Shown one piece after another: positions 28,852-36,728 of a stretch of 64,000 nucleotides of DNA (within the stretch, counting starts at the first letter, position 1; the number at the start of each line of letters is the position of its first letter). A program made the translations under genes and the position numbers. This DNA is from Thauera humireducens (GTDB lineage: Bacteria > Pseudomonadota > Gammaproteobacteria > Burkholderiales > Rhodocyclaceae). Below the pieces are notes generated by a model. The model was not told where the DNA came from. It worked only from the letters and a program-made list of their open reading frames with translations, and searched no databases. Location: positions 3,472,001-3,536,000 of the forward strand of contig NZ_CP014646.1 of the NCBI RefSeq assembly GCF_001051995.2. The letters are read 5' to 3'.

Positions 28852-29683
28852 GGCGCTTGCCGGTCGGGTGCACGACCTGCCACTGGGTCACGACCGGCGT
28901 GTCCTTCACCGCGAGCACGGCGATGCCTTCGTCGGGCGCATGAGCCAGTGCGTGGGCCGACAGCAGCGACAGCCCCAGTCCGCCCGCCACCGCCTGGCGC
29001 ACCGCCTCGTTGCTGCCCAGCTCCAGCCGTGGCCGCAGCACGATGTCGTGCTCGGCGAAGAAGCTCTCCGCCGCCTGGCGCGTGCCCGAGCCGGGTTCGC
29101 GCAGCACGAACTCCTCGTCCGCCAGCGCTTCGATCGGCACCGCGCGTCGGCCGGCCAGTGGATGGTCGGCGGCGGCGATCACCACCAGCGGGTTGGCGAG
29201 GAAGGGCGTGGCGGTCACCGGCGGCGCGGCGGGCGGGCGGCTCATGATGTAGAGGTCGTCGCGGTTGTCCGCCAGCCGGCGCAGCACCGCGTCGCGGTTC
29301 AGTACCACCAGCGACACCTCCACCGCCGGCCGTTCGCGGCGGAACTCGCCCAGCAGGCGCGGGATGAAGGTCTCGGCGGTGCTCACCACCGCCAGCCGCA
29401 GCTTGCCGCCGACGTCGCCGCGCAGTTCGGCCAGGGTCTCGTCAAGGCGCTCCAGCTCCTCTTCCAGCCGCGTCGCGCTGTCGACCACCGCCTCGCCGGC
29501 GGGGGTCAGGTGCAGGCGGCGGCCGATGCGCTCGAACAGCGGCAAGCCCACCTGATCCGACAGCTGGCGCAACTGCGCCGACAGCGTGGGCTGGGTCAGG
29601 TGCAGGCGCTGGGCGGCGCGTGAGACGCTGCCTTCGCGGGTCACGGCGAGCAGCAGGCGCAGCTGGTGGAGGGTGAGGCGCAT
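28754..29683 (-). CDS. LysR-family transcriptional regulator
   Basis: A 309-residue LysR protein. The N-terminal helix-turn-helix (TLHQLRLLLAVTREGSVSRA, then AAQRLHLTQPTLSAQLRQLS) is followed by a type 2 periplasmic-binding-like effector domain at about 90-300 with KLRLAVVSTAETFIPRLL. It resembles the CbbR/CmpR branch. It is divergent from a bicarbonate-type permease gene, a pairing that suggests control of that permease. Its last 98 bases run antisense to the end of the penicillin-binding protein gene. Confidence 0.88.
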   Translation of the reverse strand: MRLTLHQLRLLLAVTREGSVSRAAQRLHLTQPTLSAQLRQLSDQVGLPLFERIGRRLHLTPAGEAVVDSATRLEEELERLDETLAELRGDVGGKLRLAVVSTAETFIPRLLGEFRRERPAVEVSLVVLNRDAVLRRLADNRDDLYIMSRPPAAPPVTATPFLANPLVVIAAADHPLAGRRAVPIEALADEEFVLREPGSGTRQAAESFFAEHDIVLRPRLELGSNEAVRQAVAGGLGLSLLSAHALAHAPDEGIAVLAVKDTPVVTQWQVVHPTGKRLTPLADAFLRFLQARAPELNRAAQARLSAARG

Positions 29684-29689
29684 CTTTAT

Positions 29690-29705
29690 ATAGAGTTATG
29701 TCTAT
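29690..29705. promoter_or_regulatory. Inverted repeat between the LysR gene and sbtA
   Basis: ATAGA (29690-29694) and TCTAT (29701-29705) form an inverted repeat with a 6-base spacer, seven bases upstream of the LysR start codon in a locally AT-rich divergent promoter. It is a plausible autoregulatory LysR site but is short. Confidence 0.4.
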
Positions 29706-29824
29706 TCAAAGCAAAATAATAAATCAATTTTCTGCATGTGTGCGCTGCGGCAGAATGCTGCACAAGGTTTCGCGTCGAAGTTCGGCGCGAGACAGATGAA
29801 TGCCACTTGACGGAAATTGAATTC

Positions 29825-30766
29825 ATGATCGATGCTGTTCCCTTCTTTTTTGCCCTCGGTGCCGTCGCCTCGCTGGTCAAGAGCGGGCTGCGCCTGCCGG
29901 CGGCGGTGTTCGAAACCCTGTCGATCTACCTCCTGCTGGCCATCGGCCTGAAGGGCGGGGTCGAGATCGCGCGCTCCGAAAGCGCCACGCTGTGGGTGGA
30001 TGCGCTACTGGCGATCGGCCTCGGCGCGGTCATCCCGTTGCTGGTGTTCCCGCTCTTCCGCCTGCGCTTCTCGCGCCCGGATGCCGCTTCTCTGTCGGCG
30101 CACTACGGCTCGGTGAGCATCGTCACCTTCGCGGTGGGTGCGGCGGTGCTGGCCGGCCGTGGCATCGAGGTGGAAGGCCACCTGGCCCTGCTCGCCGCAC
30201 TGATGGAGGCGCCGGCGCTGATCGTCGCGACGCTGATCGCGCGCTGTGGGGTGAAGTCGGCCGATGGCAGCTCCACCGCGAGCGCGCTGGTGCACGAGGT
30301 GTTCGCCAACAAGAGCGTGGTGCTGCTCGGGGGCGGCATCCTGATCGGCTGGGTTGCCGGTCCGCAGGGCCTGGAGCCGCTGTCGCCGCTGTTCGTCGAT
30401 CTGTTCAAGGGCGCGCTGTGCCTGTTCCTGCTCGAGATGGGCCTGATCGCCGCCGACCGCCTGCCGGACCTGAAGAAGGCCGGGCTGTTCCTGGTCGGCT
30501 GCGCGCTTGCTCTGCCGCCGGTGCTGGCCGTGCTCGGCTGGGGCGTGGCGCAGGTGATGGGCCTGGGCGTGGGCGGGACGGTGCTGATGATGACCCTGGC
30601 CGGCAGTGCGTCCTACATCGCCGCCCCCACCGCGATGCGCATCGCGGTGCCCGAGGCCAACCCCGCCCTGGGCGTGGCCGCGGCACTGGCGGTGACCTTC
30701 CCCTTCAACCTGCTGGTGGGGATCCCGCTGTACCTGTGGTGGGCGCAGACGATGGCGGGGGTGTGA
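29825..30766 (+). CDS. SbtA-type sodium-dependent bicarbonate permease family protein
   Basis: A 313-residue membrane protein of the SbtA/DUF897 family (PF05982) with about ten helices. Characteristic segments are GAVASLVKSGLRLPAAVFETLSIYLLLAIGLKGG, LSAHYGSVSIVTFAVG and TLAGSASYIAAPTAMRIAVPEANP. Cyanobacterial SbtA imports bicarbonate; proteobacterial relatives are uncharacterised. The ATG at 29825 is preferred to an in-frame 29738 start because family similarity begins there. The divergent LysR regulator resembles regulators of carbon-uptake genes. Its last 62 bases overlap the convergent MFS gene. Confidence 0.82.
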   Translation: MIDAVPFFFALGAVASLVKSGLRLPAAVFETLSIYLLLAIGLKGGVEIARSESATLWVDALLAIGLGAVIPLLVFPLFRLRFSRPDAASLSAHYGSVSIVTFAVGAAVLAGRGIEVEGHLALLAALMEAPALIVATLIARCGVKSADGSSTASALVHEVFANKSVVLLGGGILIGWVAGPQGLEPLSPLFVDLFKGALCLFLLEMGLIAADRLPDLKKAGLFLVGCALALPPVLAVLGWGVAQVMGLGVGGTVLMMTLAGSASYIAAPTAMRIAVPEANPALGVAAALAVTFPFNLLVGIPLYLWWAQTMAGV

Positions 30767-32039
30767 GCGGCGGCTCGGCGTCGGTCTGAACCGCGTCGGC
30801 CTGCTGCGCGGTTACGATGCCCGACTCGGGCGCGACCATCTCCAGCACCGTCGGCGAGGTGCGCAGCATCGGTGCGAACTGCGCCGCCTCATCCACAATC
30901 TCGTCGGCCCCGCGCCGGGCCTGCAGCATCGCGAATACGGCCAGCGGCGCGAAGGCCAGCGCGAAATGCAGCGGCAGGCCGACCGAGCCGACCCAGCCCA
31001 GCAGCACGCCGGCCAGCATCGGCCCCAACGCCGCGCCCGCGCCATGCAGGAACAGCACGCCGGTGTTGCCGGCGAGGATGTCCTGCTGGTGGAGGTGGTC
31101 GATGAGGTGCGCGACCACGATCGGATAGACCGCGAAGGCCGCCGCGCCGAACACGAAGAAGCCTGCCAGCGCGACCGAGGCGAAGCTGCCCAGCGCCACC
31201 ATCACCGCGCCGCTGGCCGCGGCCACGGCGGCGACCAGACCCAGCGCGCGGCGGCGGTCGCCGCTGTCGGAGAAGCGGCCGATCGGCCACTGCAGCAGCG
31301 CGCCACCCAGGATCGCGCTGGTCATCAGGGTGGCGACGCCGGCCGCATCCAGTCCGACGCGCTCGCCGTAGATCGGCCCCAGGCTCCAGAACGCGCCCAT
31401 CGCCACGCCCGACGACAGCGCGCCGACGAAGGCGGCCGGCGCGGCGCGCCACACCATGCGCAGGTCCAGCCTGGGCGTATGGCCGAGCTGGGGTTGGGGC
31501 AGGCGGGTCATCGTCACCGGCAGCAGCGACAGGCAGACGAAGATCGCCGCCACGGCGAACAGCGTGAAGGTCTCGGGGCCGTCCAGGCGCAGCAGTTGCT
31601 GCGCGCCGGCCAGCGCCAGCAGGTTGACCGCCATGTACACCGCGAACACCTGGCCGCGCCGTTCGGCGGCCGTCTGTTCGTTGAGCCAGCTCTCGATCAC
31701 CGCGTAGAAGCCGACCAGCGCGACGCCGGTGATCACGCGCAGCAGCATCCAGAACGCCGGCTGCACCACCAGCGCGTGCAGCAGCATGCAGGCCGCAACC
31801 GCCGCGCCGAAGAAGGCGAAGGCGCGCACGTGGCCCATGCGCCGGATCAGGCGCGGCGCCACGAAGGTGCCGAGGAAGAAGCCGAAGAAGTAGGTGGAGC
31901 CGATCAGGCCCAGCGTGGTGTCGGAGAAGCCTTCCAAGCTGCCGCGCAGGGCGACGACGGTATTGAGCAGGCCGGAGCCGAGCAGCAGGAGGGCGATACC
32001 GGCGAGCAGGGCGCCGATCGGCAGCAGGGTAGGGAGCAT
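30705..32039 (-). CDS. MFS transporter (YcaD-like)
   Basis: A 444-residue MFS carrier with twelve predicted helices. It has GLIGSTYFFGFFLGTFVAPRLIRRMGHVRAFAFFG across loop 2-3 and GAFWSLGPIYGERVGL at the start of the second half. The final ~45 residues are Pro/Ser/Thr-rich and overlap the 3' end of sbtA. Substrate unknown; it resembles the YcaD/DHA group. A perfect 20-bp palindrome lies 61 bases upstream of the start, so a dedicated repressor is likely, though no regulator gene is adjacent. Confidence 0.83.
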   Translation of the reverse strand: MLPTLLPIGALLAGIALLLLGSGLLNTVVALRGSLEGFSDTTLGLIGSTYFFGFFLGTFVAPRLIRRMGHVRAFAFFGAAVAACMLLHALVVQPAFWMLLRVITGVALVGFYAVIESWLNEQTAAERRGQVFAVYMAVNLLALAGAQQLLRLDGPETFTLFAVAAIFVCLSLLPVTMTRLPQPQLGHTPRLDLRMVWRAAPAAFVGALSSGVAMGAFWSLGPIYGERVGLDAAGVATLMTSAILGGALLQWPIGRFSDSGDRRRALGLVAAVAAASGAVMVALGSFASVALAGFFVFGAAAFAVYPIVVAHLIDHLHQQDILAGNTGVLFLHGAGAALGPMLAGVLLGWVGSVGLPLHFALAFAPLAVFAMLQARRGADEIVDEAAQFAPMLRTSPTVLEMVAPESGIVTAQQADAVQTDAEPPLTPPPSSAPTTGTAGSPPAG

Positions 32040-32100
32040 GGGCGAAACCTTGTGAGCCGGCCGCAGCCCGGCGGGTGCGGCGCATGGATCACGGTCCGAT

Positions 32101-32120
32101 AACTATTTGGCCAAATAGTT
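32101..32120. promoter_or_regulatory. Perfect 20-bp palindrome, candidate operator
   Basis: AACTATTTGGCCAAATAGTT is its own reverse complement over all 20 bases with no spacer. It lies between the rhodanese stop (32160) and the MFS start (32039) on the minus strand, in the MFS promoter region, and is AT-rich in a GC-rich neighbourhood. The form suits a TetR- or MarR-type dimer. Confidence 0.75.
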
Positions 32121-32159
32121 TAATCGGCCTTGCGCCGCCCGCCCAATCGCGGAAGACCG

Positions 32160-32540
32160 TCAGCCGAAGGACGGCAGGCTCGGTTTGGCCACCGGCTTGC
32201 CCGCCGCGGCCCAGGCGTCGAAGCCGCCGAGGATGGACTTCACCTGCGCGTAGCCCATGTCCTGCATCGCGCAGGCCGACAGCGCGGCGCGGCCGCTGGT
32301 CTTGCAGTACAGCACCACCTTCAGGTCGCGCGAGTCGTACTCGGGCAGGCTGCCGAGCTTGAATTCCAGCAGTCCGCGCGGAATGTTGACTGCGCCGGGG
32401 ATGTGGCCGGCGCTGAATTCGTCGGGTTCGCGTACGTCGATCACGACATCCGCGTCGCGGATCGCGGCTTCGGCGGCGTCGATGCCGATCTCGTGGGTGC
32501 GGGCCTTGGCTGCGGCAACGAGGTCCTGGGCTGTCTTCAT
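32160..32540 (-). CDS. Rhodanese-domain sulfurtransferase
   Basis: A 126-residue single-domain rhodanese. The active-site loop has the catalytic Cys in YCKTSGRAA near residue 78, and the upstream VVIDVREPDEFSAGHIPGAVNIPRG is the CH2A-like motif. There is no signal peptide, so it is cytoplasmic. It could handle sulfane sulfur from thiosulfate or persulfides. It stands alone, divergent from the riboswitch-controlled efflux gene. Confidence 0.9.
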   Translation of the reverse strand: MKTAQDLVAAAKARTHEIGIDAAEAAIRDADVVIDVREPDEFSAGHIPGAVNIPRGLLEFKLGSLPEYDSRDLKVVLYCKTSGRAALSACAMQDMGYAQVKSILGGFDAWAAAGKPVAKPSLPSFG

Positions 32541-32596
32541 GGTGTCGTCCTGGGGGAGGGGGGTTGAGGTGCGCAGATGTTAGCAGTGGGCACGGC

Positions 32597-32626
32597 TTGC
32601 CAGGCAGCCGGCCGATTTGCTAAAAA
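32597..32626 (+). promoter_or_regulatory. Candidate promoter of the riboswitch-efflux transcript
   Basis: TTGCCA (32597-32602) and an extended -10 (TG one base before TAAAAA at 32621-32626) are spaced by 18 bp. The predicted start near 32633 is about 29 bases before the first riboswitch hairpin. Motif match only. Confidence 0.45.
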
Positions 32627-32661
32627 GGAGGGCGGCCCGATGCGGCCGATCTGGTTCCGAC

Positions 32662-32729
32662 GCGGGGACGACCCCGCCCGCCATGCGCAACGACGCAGCG
32701 ACCGTCGGTTTTACACGGGACGACCCGTG
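32662..32729 (+). ncRNA. Guanidine-II (mini-ykkC) riboswitch
   Basis: Two hairpins each carry the ACGR tetraloop that binds guanidinium. P1 is GCGGGG-ACGA-CCCCGC (32662-32677) and P2 is CACGGG-ACGA-CCCGTG (32714-32729), each a perfect 6-bp stem, with a 36-base linker inside the known range. This is the full guanidine-II consensus. It lies 46 bases upstream of the efflux gene start, with a further 6-bp hairpin at 32738-32752 between. Guanidinium binding normally frees the ribosome site of an exporter gene. Confidence 0.88.
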
Positions 32730-32775
32730 CTGATGGAACCCCGCCCCGGGGTCGCTTTCGTTGCAGGACTTCATC

Positions 32776-33264
32776 GTGTCATCCAAACCCAAGCTTCGCT
32801 CTTTCAGCGATCGGCTGCGCCAGATCGCGATGTTCGAGATCGGCGGCCTGTTGCTGATCACCCCGCCCTTCGCCTGGGCCAGCGGCGTGCCGATCGCCGA
32901 GTCCATCGGCCTGCTGGCGCTGCTCGCGCTCGTGGCCGCGATCTGGAACGGCTGCTACAACACCAGTTTCGACTGGGTCGAAGGCCGGCTCACCGGCCGC
33001 ACCGCCGACCGCCGGCCGTTCCGCCTGCGTTGCATTCATGCCGTCGGTTTCGAGGCCGGCCTGTTTACGATGACGCTGCCCATCATCGTGTGGTGGACCG
33101 GCATGGGCTGGATCGAGGCCGCCGTGGCCGACGTTCTGCTGGCCATCACCTACACGGTGTACGCGCTGCTGTTCAACCTCGGCTACGACCGCCTGTTCCC
33201 GATTCCGCAGGACGCCGCGCGCGCTACCGGCGATGCGGTGATCCTGGAGCGCGGGCATGGCTGA
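32776..33264 (+). CDS. PACE-family efflux transporter under guanidine riboswitch control
   Basis: A 162-residue four-helix protein of the PACE (proteobacterial antimicrobial compound efflux, BTP domain) family. It shows duplicated two-helix units: helix 1 with the conserved membrane Glu (MFEIGGLL), loop 1-2 with [11 protein letters not shown], helix 3 with [16 protein letters not shown] and helix 4 ending [21 protein letters not shown] members export chlorhexidine, polyamines and similar cations. The upstream riboswitch suggests guanidinium or a guanidine compound as substrate. GTG at 32776 has AGGA at 32765-32768; a TTG at 32761 is less likely. It overlaps murB by eight bases. Confidence 0.85.
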   Translation: MSSKPKLRSFSDRLRQIAMFEIGGLLLITPPFAWASGVPIAESIGLLALLALVAAIWNGCYNTSFDWVEGRLTGRTADRRPFRLRCIHAVGFEAGLFTMTLPIIVWWTGMGWIEAAVADVLLAITYTVYALLFNLGYDRLFPIPQDAARATGDAVILERGHG

Positions 33265-34282
33265 GCCCGCGCACGTCGAGTACGACGCCGACCTGTCCGG
33301 CCTCAACACCTTCGGCCTGAAGGCGCGCGCGGCGCGCCTGCTGCGCCTGCGCTCGGCCGAGGAGGCTGTCGCCGCGGTGCACGCGCCCGGCTGGGCGGAT
33401 GCGCCCCGGCTGGTGCTGGGCGGCGGCAGCAACCTGGTGCTCACCGGCGACTTCGCCGGCACCGTGCTGAAGGTCGAGATCGCCGGCCGCCGACTGATGC
33501 GCGAGGAGGCCGACGCCTGGATCGTCGAGGCCGGCGCCGGCGAGAACTGGCACGACTTTGTGCGCTGGACGCTGATGCAGGGCTGGCCCGGGCTGGAGAA
33601 CCTGTCGCTGATTCCCGGCACGGTCGGCGCCGCGCCCATCCAGAACATCGGCGCCTACGGGCTGGAAGTCGTCGACCGCTTCGATTCGCTCGACGCGGTG
33701 GACCTCGAGACCGGCGCCTGCCGCAGCTTCGCGCTCGACGACTGTGGCTTCGGCTACCGCGACAGCGTGTTCAAGCGCCAGCCGGGGCGCTGGCTGGTGA
33801 CGGCGGTGCGCTTCCGCCTGCCGCGCCCCTGGCAGCCGGTGACGCGCTACGCCGACGTCGCGCGCGAGATGGAAGCGCGCGGCGTCACCGCGCCCACACC
33901 CCTCGACGTTTCCGACGCGGTCATCGCCATCCGCCGCCGCAAGCTGCCCGATCCCGCCGAGATCGGCAACGCCGGCAGCTTCTTCAAGAACCCGGTGGTC
34001 GACGCTGCACACTGCGCGCGGCTGCTGGCCGACCATCCCGCCATGCCGCACTACCCGCAGGCCGACGGCGGCGAGAAGCTGGCGGCCGGCTGGCTCATCG
34101 AGCAGGCCGGCTGGAAGGGGCGCAGCCTCGGCCCGGTGGGCAGCTTCGAGCGCCAGGCGCTGGTGCTGGTCAATCGCGGCGGTGCCTGCGGGGCGGACGT
34201 GGCGCGCATTGCGCAGGCCATCATGGCCGATGTCGAGGCGCGCTTCGGCGTGCGTCTGGAGCCCGAGCCGGTCTTCGTCTGA
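33257..34282 (+). CDS. murB: UDP-N-acetylenolpyruvoylglucosamine reductase
   Basis: MurB (EC 1.3.1.98) makes UDP-N-acetylmuramate for peptidoglycan, with FAD and NADPH. The 341-residue product is a type I MurB: FAD domain with [38 protein letters not shown], the catalytic Tyr/Ser/Glu region [14 protein letters not shown] and [12 protein letters not shown]. It overlaps the efflux gene by eight bases, so it may be read through from the riboswitch transcript. Confidence 0.96.
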   Translation: MAEPAHVEYDADLSGLNTFGLKARAARLLRLRSAEEAVAAVHAPGWADAPRLVLGGGSNLVLTGDFAGTVLKVEIAGRRLMREEADAWIVEAGAGENWHDFVRWTLMQGWPGLENLSLIPGTVGAAPIQNIGAYGLEVVDRFDSLDAVDLETGACRSFALDDCGFGYRDSVFKRQPGRWLVTAVRFRLPRPWQPVTRYADVAREMEARGVTAPTPLDVSDAVIAIRRRKLPDPAEIGNAGSFFKNPVVDAAHCARLLADHPAMPHYPQADGGEKLAAGWLIEQAGWKGRSLGPVGSFERQALVLVNRGGACGADVARIAQAIMADVEARFGVRLEPEPVFV

Positions 34283-34356
34283 CCGGTCGCGGGCTGCGCG
34301 AAAGCGCCGGGCATGGCAGCATGGCGGCCCTGTCCCGATCCGATCCGCGAGCCGCC

Positions 34357-35754
34357 ATGTCCCACGCCAATGCTGCTGCATCCCCTGTAATCGATGCGCT
34401 CGTCGCCGCCTTCGGTGCCGACGAGGTGCTGGCCGGCGACGCCAGCCCGCGCCACCTGAAGGACTGGAGCGGCGTGGCCGGTGGCGTGCCGCTGGCCATC
34501 CTGCGTCCGCGCAACACCGACGAGCTGTCGCGCATGGTGGCGATCTGCCACGCGCACGGCCAGCGGGTGGTGGTGCAGGGCGGCCTCACCGGCCTGGTCG
34601 GCGGCGCGGTGCCGGGCGAGGGCGAGGTGGTGGTGTCGCTCGAGCGCATGAACCGCATCGAATCCATCGACGTCGATTCGGGCACGGCGACGGTGCAGGC
34701 CGGCGCCGTGCTGCAGGCCGTGCAGGACGCCTGCCGCGACGCCGGCGCGCTGCTGACGGTGGATCTCGGCGCGCGCGGCTCGTGCCAGATCGGCGGCAAC
34801 GTGGCGACCAATGCCGGTGGCAACCGCGTGATCCGCTACGGCAACACGCGCGAGTCGGTGCTCGGGCTCGAGGTCGTACTCGCCGACGGCACCGTGCTGT
34901 CGATGATGAACCGCATGGCCAAGAACAATGCAGGCATGGACCTCAAGCACCTCTTCATCGGCAGCGAAGGCGTGCTCGGCATCGTCACTCGCGTGGTGCT
35001 GCGCCTGCAGCCGCTGCCGCGCGGCACCAGCACGGCGCTGGTCGCGCTGCAGGACTACACGGCGGCGCTGCGCTTCCTGCGCCACGCGCAGCAGAGCCTG
35101 TCGGGCCAGGTCAGCGCCTTCGAGATCATGTGGCGTGACTATCTGGAAACCGCGGTCGAGGCCAACCGCCTGCGCTGGCCGCTGGCGGGCGACTACCCGG
35201 TGTATGTGCTGATCGACATGCACTGCGGCCAGCCCGAAACCGACGGCCAGCGTTTCGAGGCAATGCTGGAGCAGGCCATCGAGGCGGGCTGGATTCTCGA
35301 CGCGGCAATCGCGCAATCGGTGGCGGACGCCGAGGCCTTCTGGGCCATCCGCGACGGCATCGCCGAGGTGCTGCGTGACTACGCGCCGACGCTCAACTTC
35401 GACGTCTCGGTGCCGGTGGCCGACATCGGCGACTGCGCCGTCCGCGTGCGCGCCAACCTCGAACGCGACTGGCCGCAACTCAGGGCGCTGTTCTTCGGCC
35501 ACGTCGGCGACGGCAACCTGCACGTCGTGGTGTGCCGGGTGCCGCAGGACGCCGACAGCCTGCACCGTATCGAGGATGCGGTGTACAGCGTCGTGCGCGA
35601 GCAGGGCGGCTCGGTGTCGGCCGAGCACGGCATCGGCCGGCTGAAGAAGGACTGGCTGCACTACTCGCGTAGCGAGGCGGAAATCGCGCTGATGCGCACG
35701 CTCAAGACCGCGTTGGACCCGCAGGGCATCCTCAACCCCGGCCGCATGATCTGA
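34357..35754 (+). CDS. FAD-binding oxidase (GlcD/D-2-hydroxyacid dehydrogenase type)
   Basis: A 465-residue FAD_binding_4 plus FAD-oxidase C protein, similar to D-lactate and D-2-hydroxyglutarate dehydrogenases. FAD contacts are VVQGGLTGLVGGAVPGEGE and QIGGNVATNAGGNRVIRYGN. The C-terminal substrate and metal motif is FGHVGDGNLHVVVC with SAEHGIGRLKKDWL. It is expected to oxidise a D-2-hydroxy acid and reduce quinone or an electron-transfer flavoprotein. The start is uncertain: ATG codons at 34321 and 34357 are in frame and neither has a strong ribosome site. Confidence 0.86.
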   Translation: MSHANAAASPVIDALVAAFGADEVLAGDASPRHLKDWSGVAGGVPLAILRPRNTDELSRMVAICHAHGQRVVVQGGLTGLVGGAVPGEGEVVVSLERMNRIESIDVDSGTATVQAGAVLQAVQDACRDAGALLTVDLGARGSCQIGGNVATNAGGNRVIRYGNTRESVLGLEVVLADGTVLSMMNRMAKNNAGMDLKHLFIGSEGVLGIVTRVVLRLQPLPRGTSTALVALQDYTAALRFLRHAQQSLSGQVSAFEIMWRDYLETAVEANRLRWPLAGDYPVYVLIDMHCGQPETDGQRFEAMLEQAIEAGWILDAAIAQSVADAEAFWAIRDGIAEVLRDYAPTLNFDVSVPVADIGDCAVRVRANLERDWPQLRALFFGHVGDGNLHVVVCRVPQDADSLHRIEDAVYSVVREQGGSVSAEHGIGRLKKDWLHYSRSEAEIALMRTLKTALDPQGILNPGRMI

Positions 35755-35893
35755 CTTGCAGCCGAGCGTGAAATCCTCCACGGCGGCGCCGGTGCATGTG
35801 CACGGAACTTGAGCGCGATCATGACGCCCGGTTTGACGGACGCCTAGACTCCGCTCCCTGTCCGAACACTGCAACATGCCCAAGGAGTTTTAC

Positions 35894-36691
35894 ATGATCC
35901 AGCCGCACTCTGGCCTGCGGGCCGCGTTCGTCGCCCTGCTGATGGTGCTGTTCATGCAGCCGCTGCTGGCCACCGCGCAGGTTACCGACATCAACTCGGC
36001 GATCAACAAGGCCGGTCGCGAGCGCATGCTGTCGCAGCGCATGGCCAAGGCCTACTTCCAGCTTGGCCAGGGCATCGACACGGCCCGTTCGCAGCGTGTG
36101 CTCGACGCGTCGATCGCGCTGTTCGACCGCCAGCTCGTCGAGCTGAAGAACTACGCCCCCAATGCCCAGACCCGCGAGACCAGCCTCAAGCTGGAGAAGG
36201 CCTGGATCGCCTACAAGGATGTGCTGGTCGGCGCTGCGCCCTCGCGCGAGCGTGCGCCCGAGGTGCTGAAGCTGTCCGACGAGGTGCTCGGCCTCGCGCA
36301 CCAGCTCACCGGCCAGTTCGAAGCGCTGTCCGGCACACAGGCCGGCCGTCTGGTGAACATCTCGGGCCGCCAGCGCATGTTGTCGCAGCGCATGGCCAAG
36401 CTGCACCAGGCGCTCAACTGGAACCTGCCGGCAGGCACCATGCGCGAAGATCTGGCCGCGGCACGCAAGGAGTTCGCCGCCGCGATGGCCGAGCTTGAAG
36501 CCGCGCCGATCAACACCGACAAGCTCAAGAGCGACCTGAAGCTGGCGTCGCAACAGTGGTTCTTCTTCCAGAACGCACTCGACGAAAAGGGGCAGGACAC
36601 GCTGACCCGCGCCACCAACGTGGCGACCACCAGCGAACGCATCCTGGAGATGATGGAAGCGGTGGTGAGGGGCTACGAAGCCCTGCACTGA
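35894..36691 (+). CDS. Secreted protein with two PilJ-type (type IV pili MCP N-terminal) domains
   Basis: A 265-residue exported protein. A signal peptide (residues 1-29) is followed by two all-helical PilJ domains (PF13675-like), recognised by the repeated signature RERMLSQRMAKAY near residue 45 and RQRMLSQRMAKLH near residue 160. Similar domains sense ligands in NarX and PilJ receptors, but this protein has no membrane anchor or output module. ATG at 35894 follows AAGGAG by eight bases and is preferred to an ATG at 35876. It faces the VWA gene convergently. Confidence 0.78.
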   Translation: MIQPHSGLRAAFVALLMVLFMQPLLATAQVTDINSAINKAGRERMLSQRMAKAYFQLGQGIDTARSQRVLDASIALFDRQLVELKNYAPNAQTRETSLKLEKAWIAYKDVLVGAAPSRERAPEVLKLSDEVLGLAHQLTGQFEALSGTQAGRLVNISGRQRMLSQRMAKLHQALNWNLPAGTMREDLAAARKEFAAAMAELEAAPINTDKLKSDLKLASQQWFFFQNALDEKGQDTLTRATNVATTSERILEMMEAVVRGYEALH

Positions 36692-36728
36692 TTTTGGCCG
36701 GCGCCTGCCGCTGCGGGCGCGCGCAACT

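Noticed and set aside
32738..32752. Third hairpin ACCCCG-CCC-CGGGGT as a third riboswitch stem or terminator
   Set aside because: It lacks the ACGR loop and has no U-run; it may only shape the leader between the riboswitch and the start codon.
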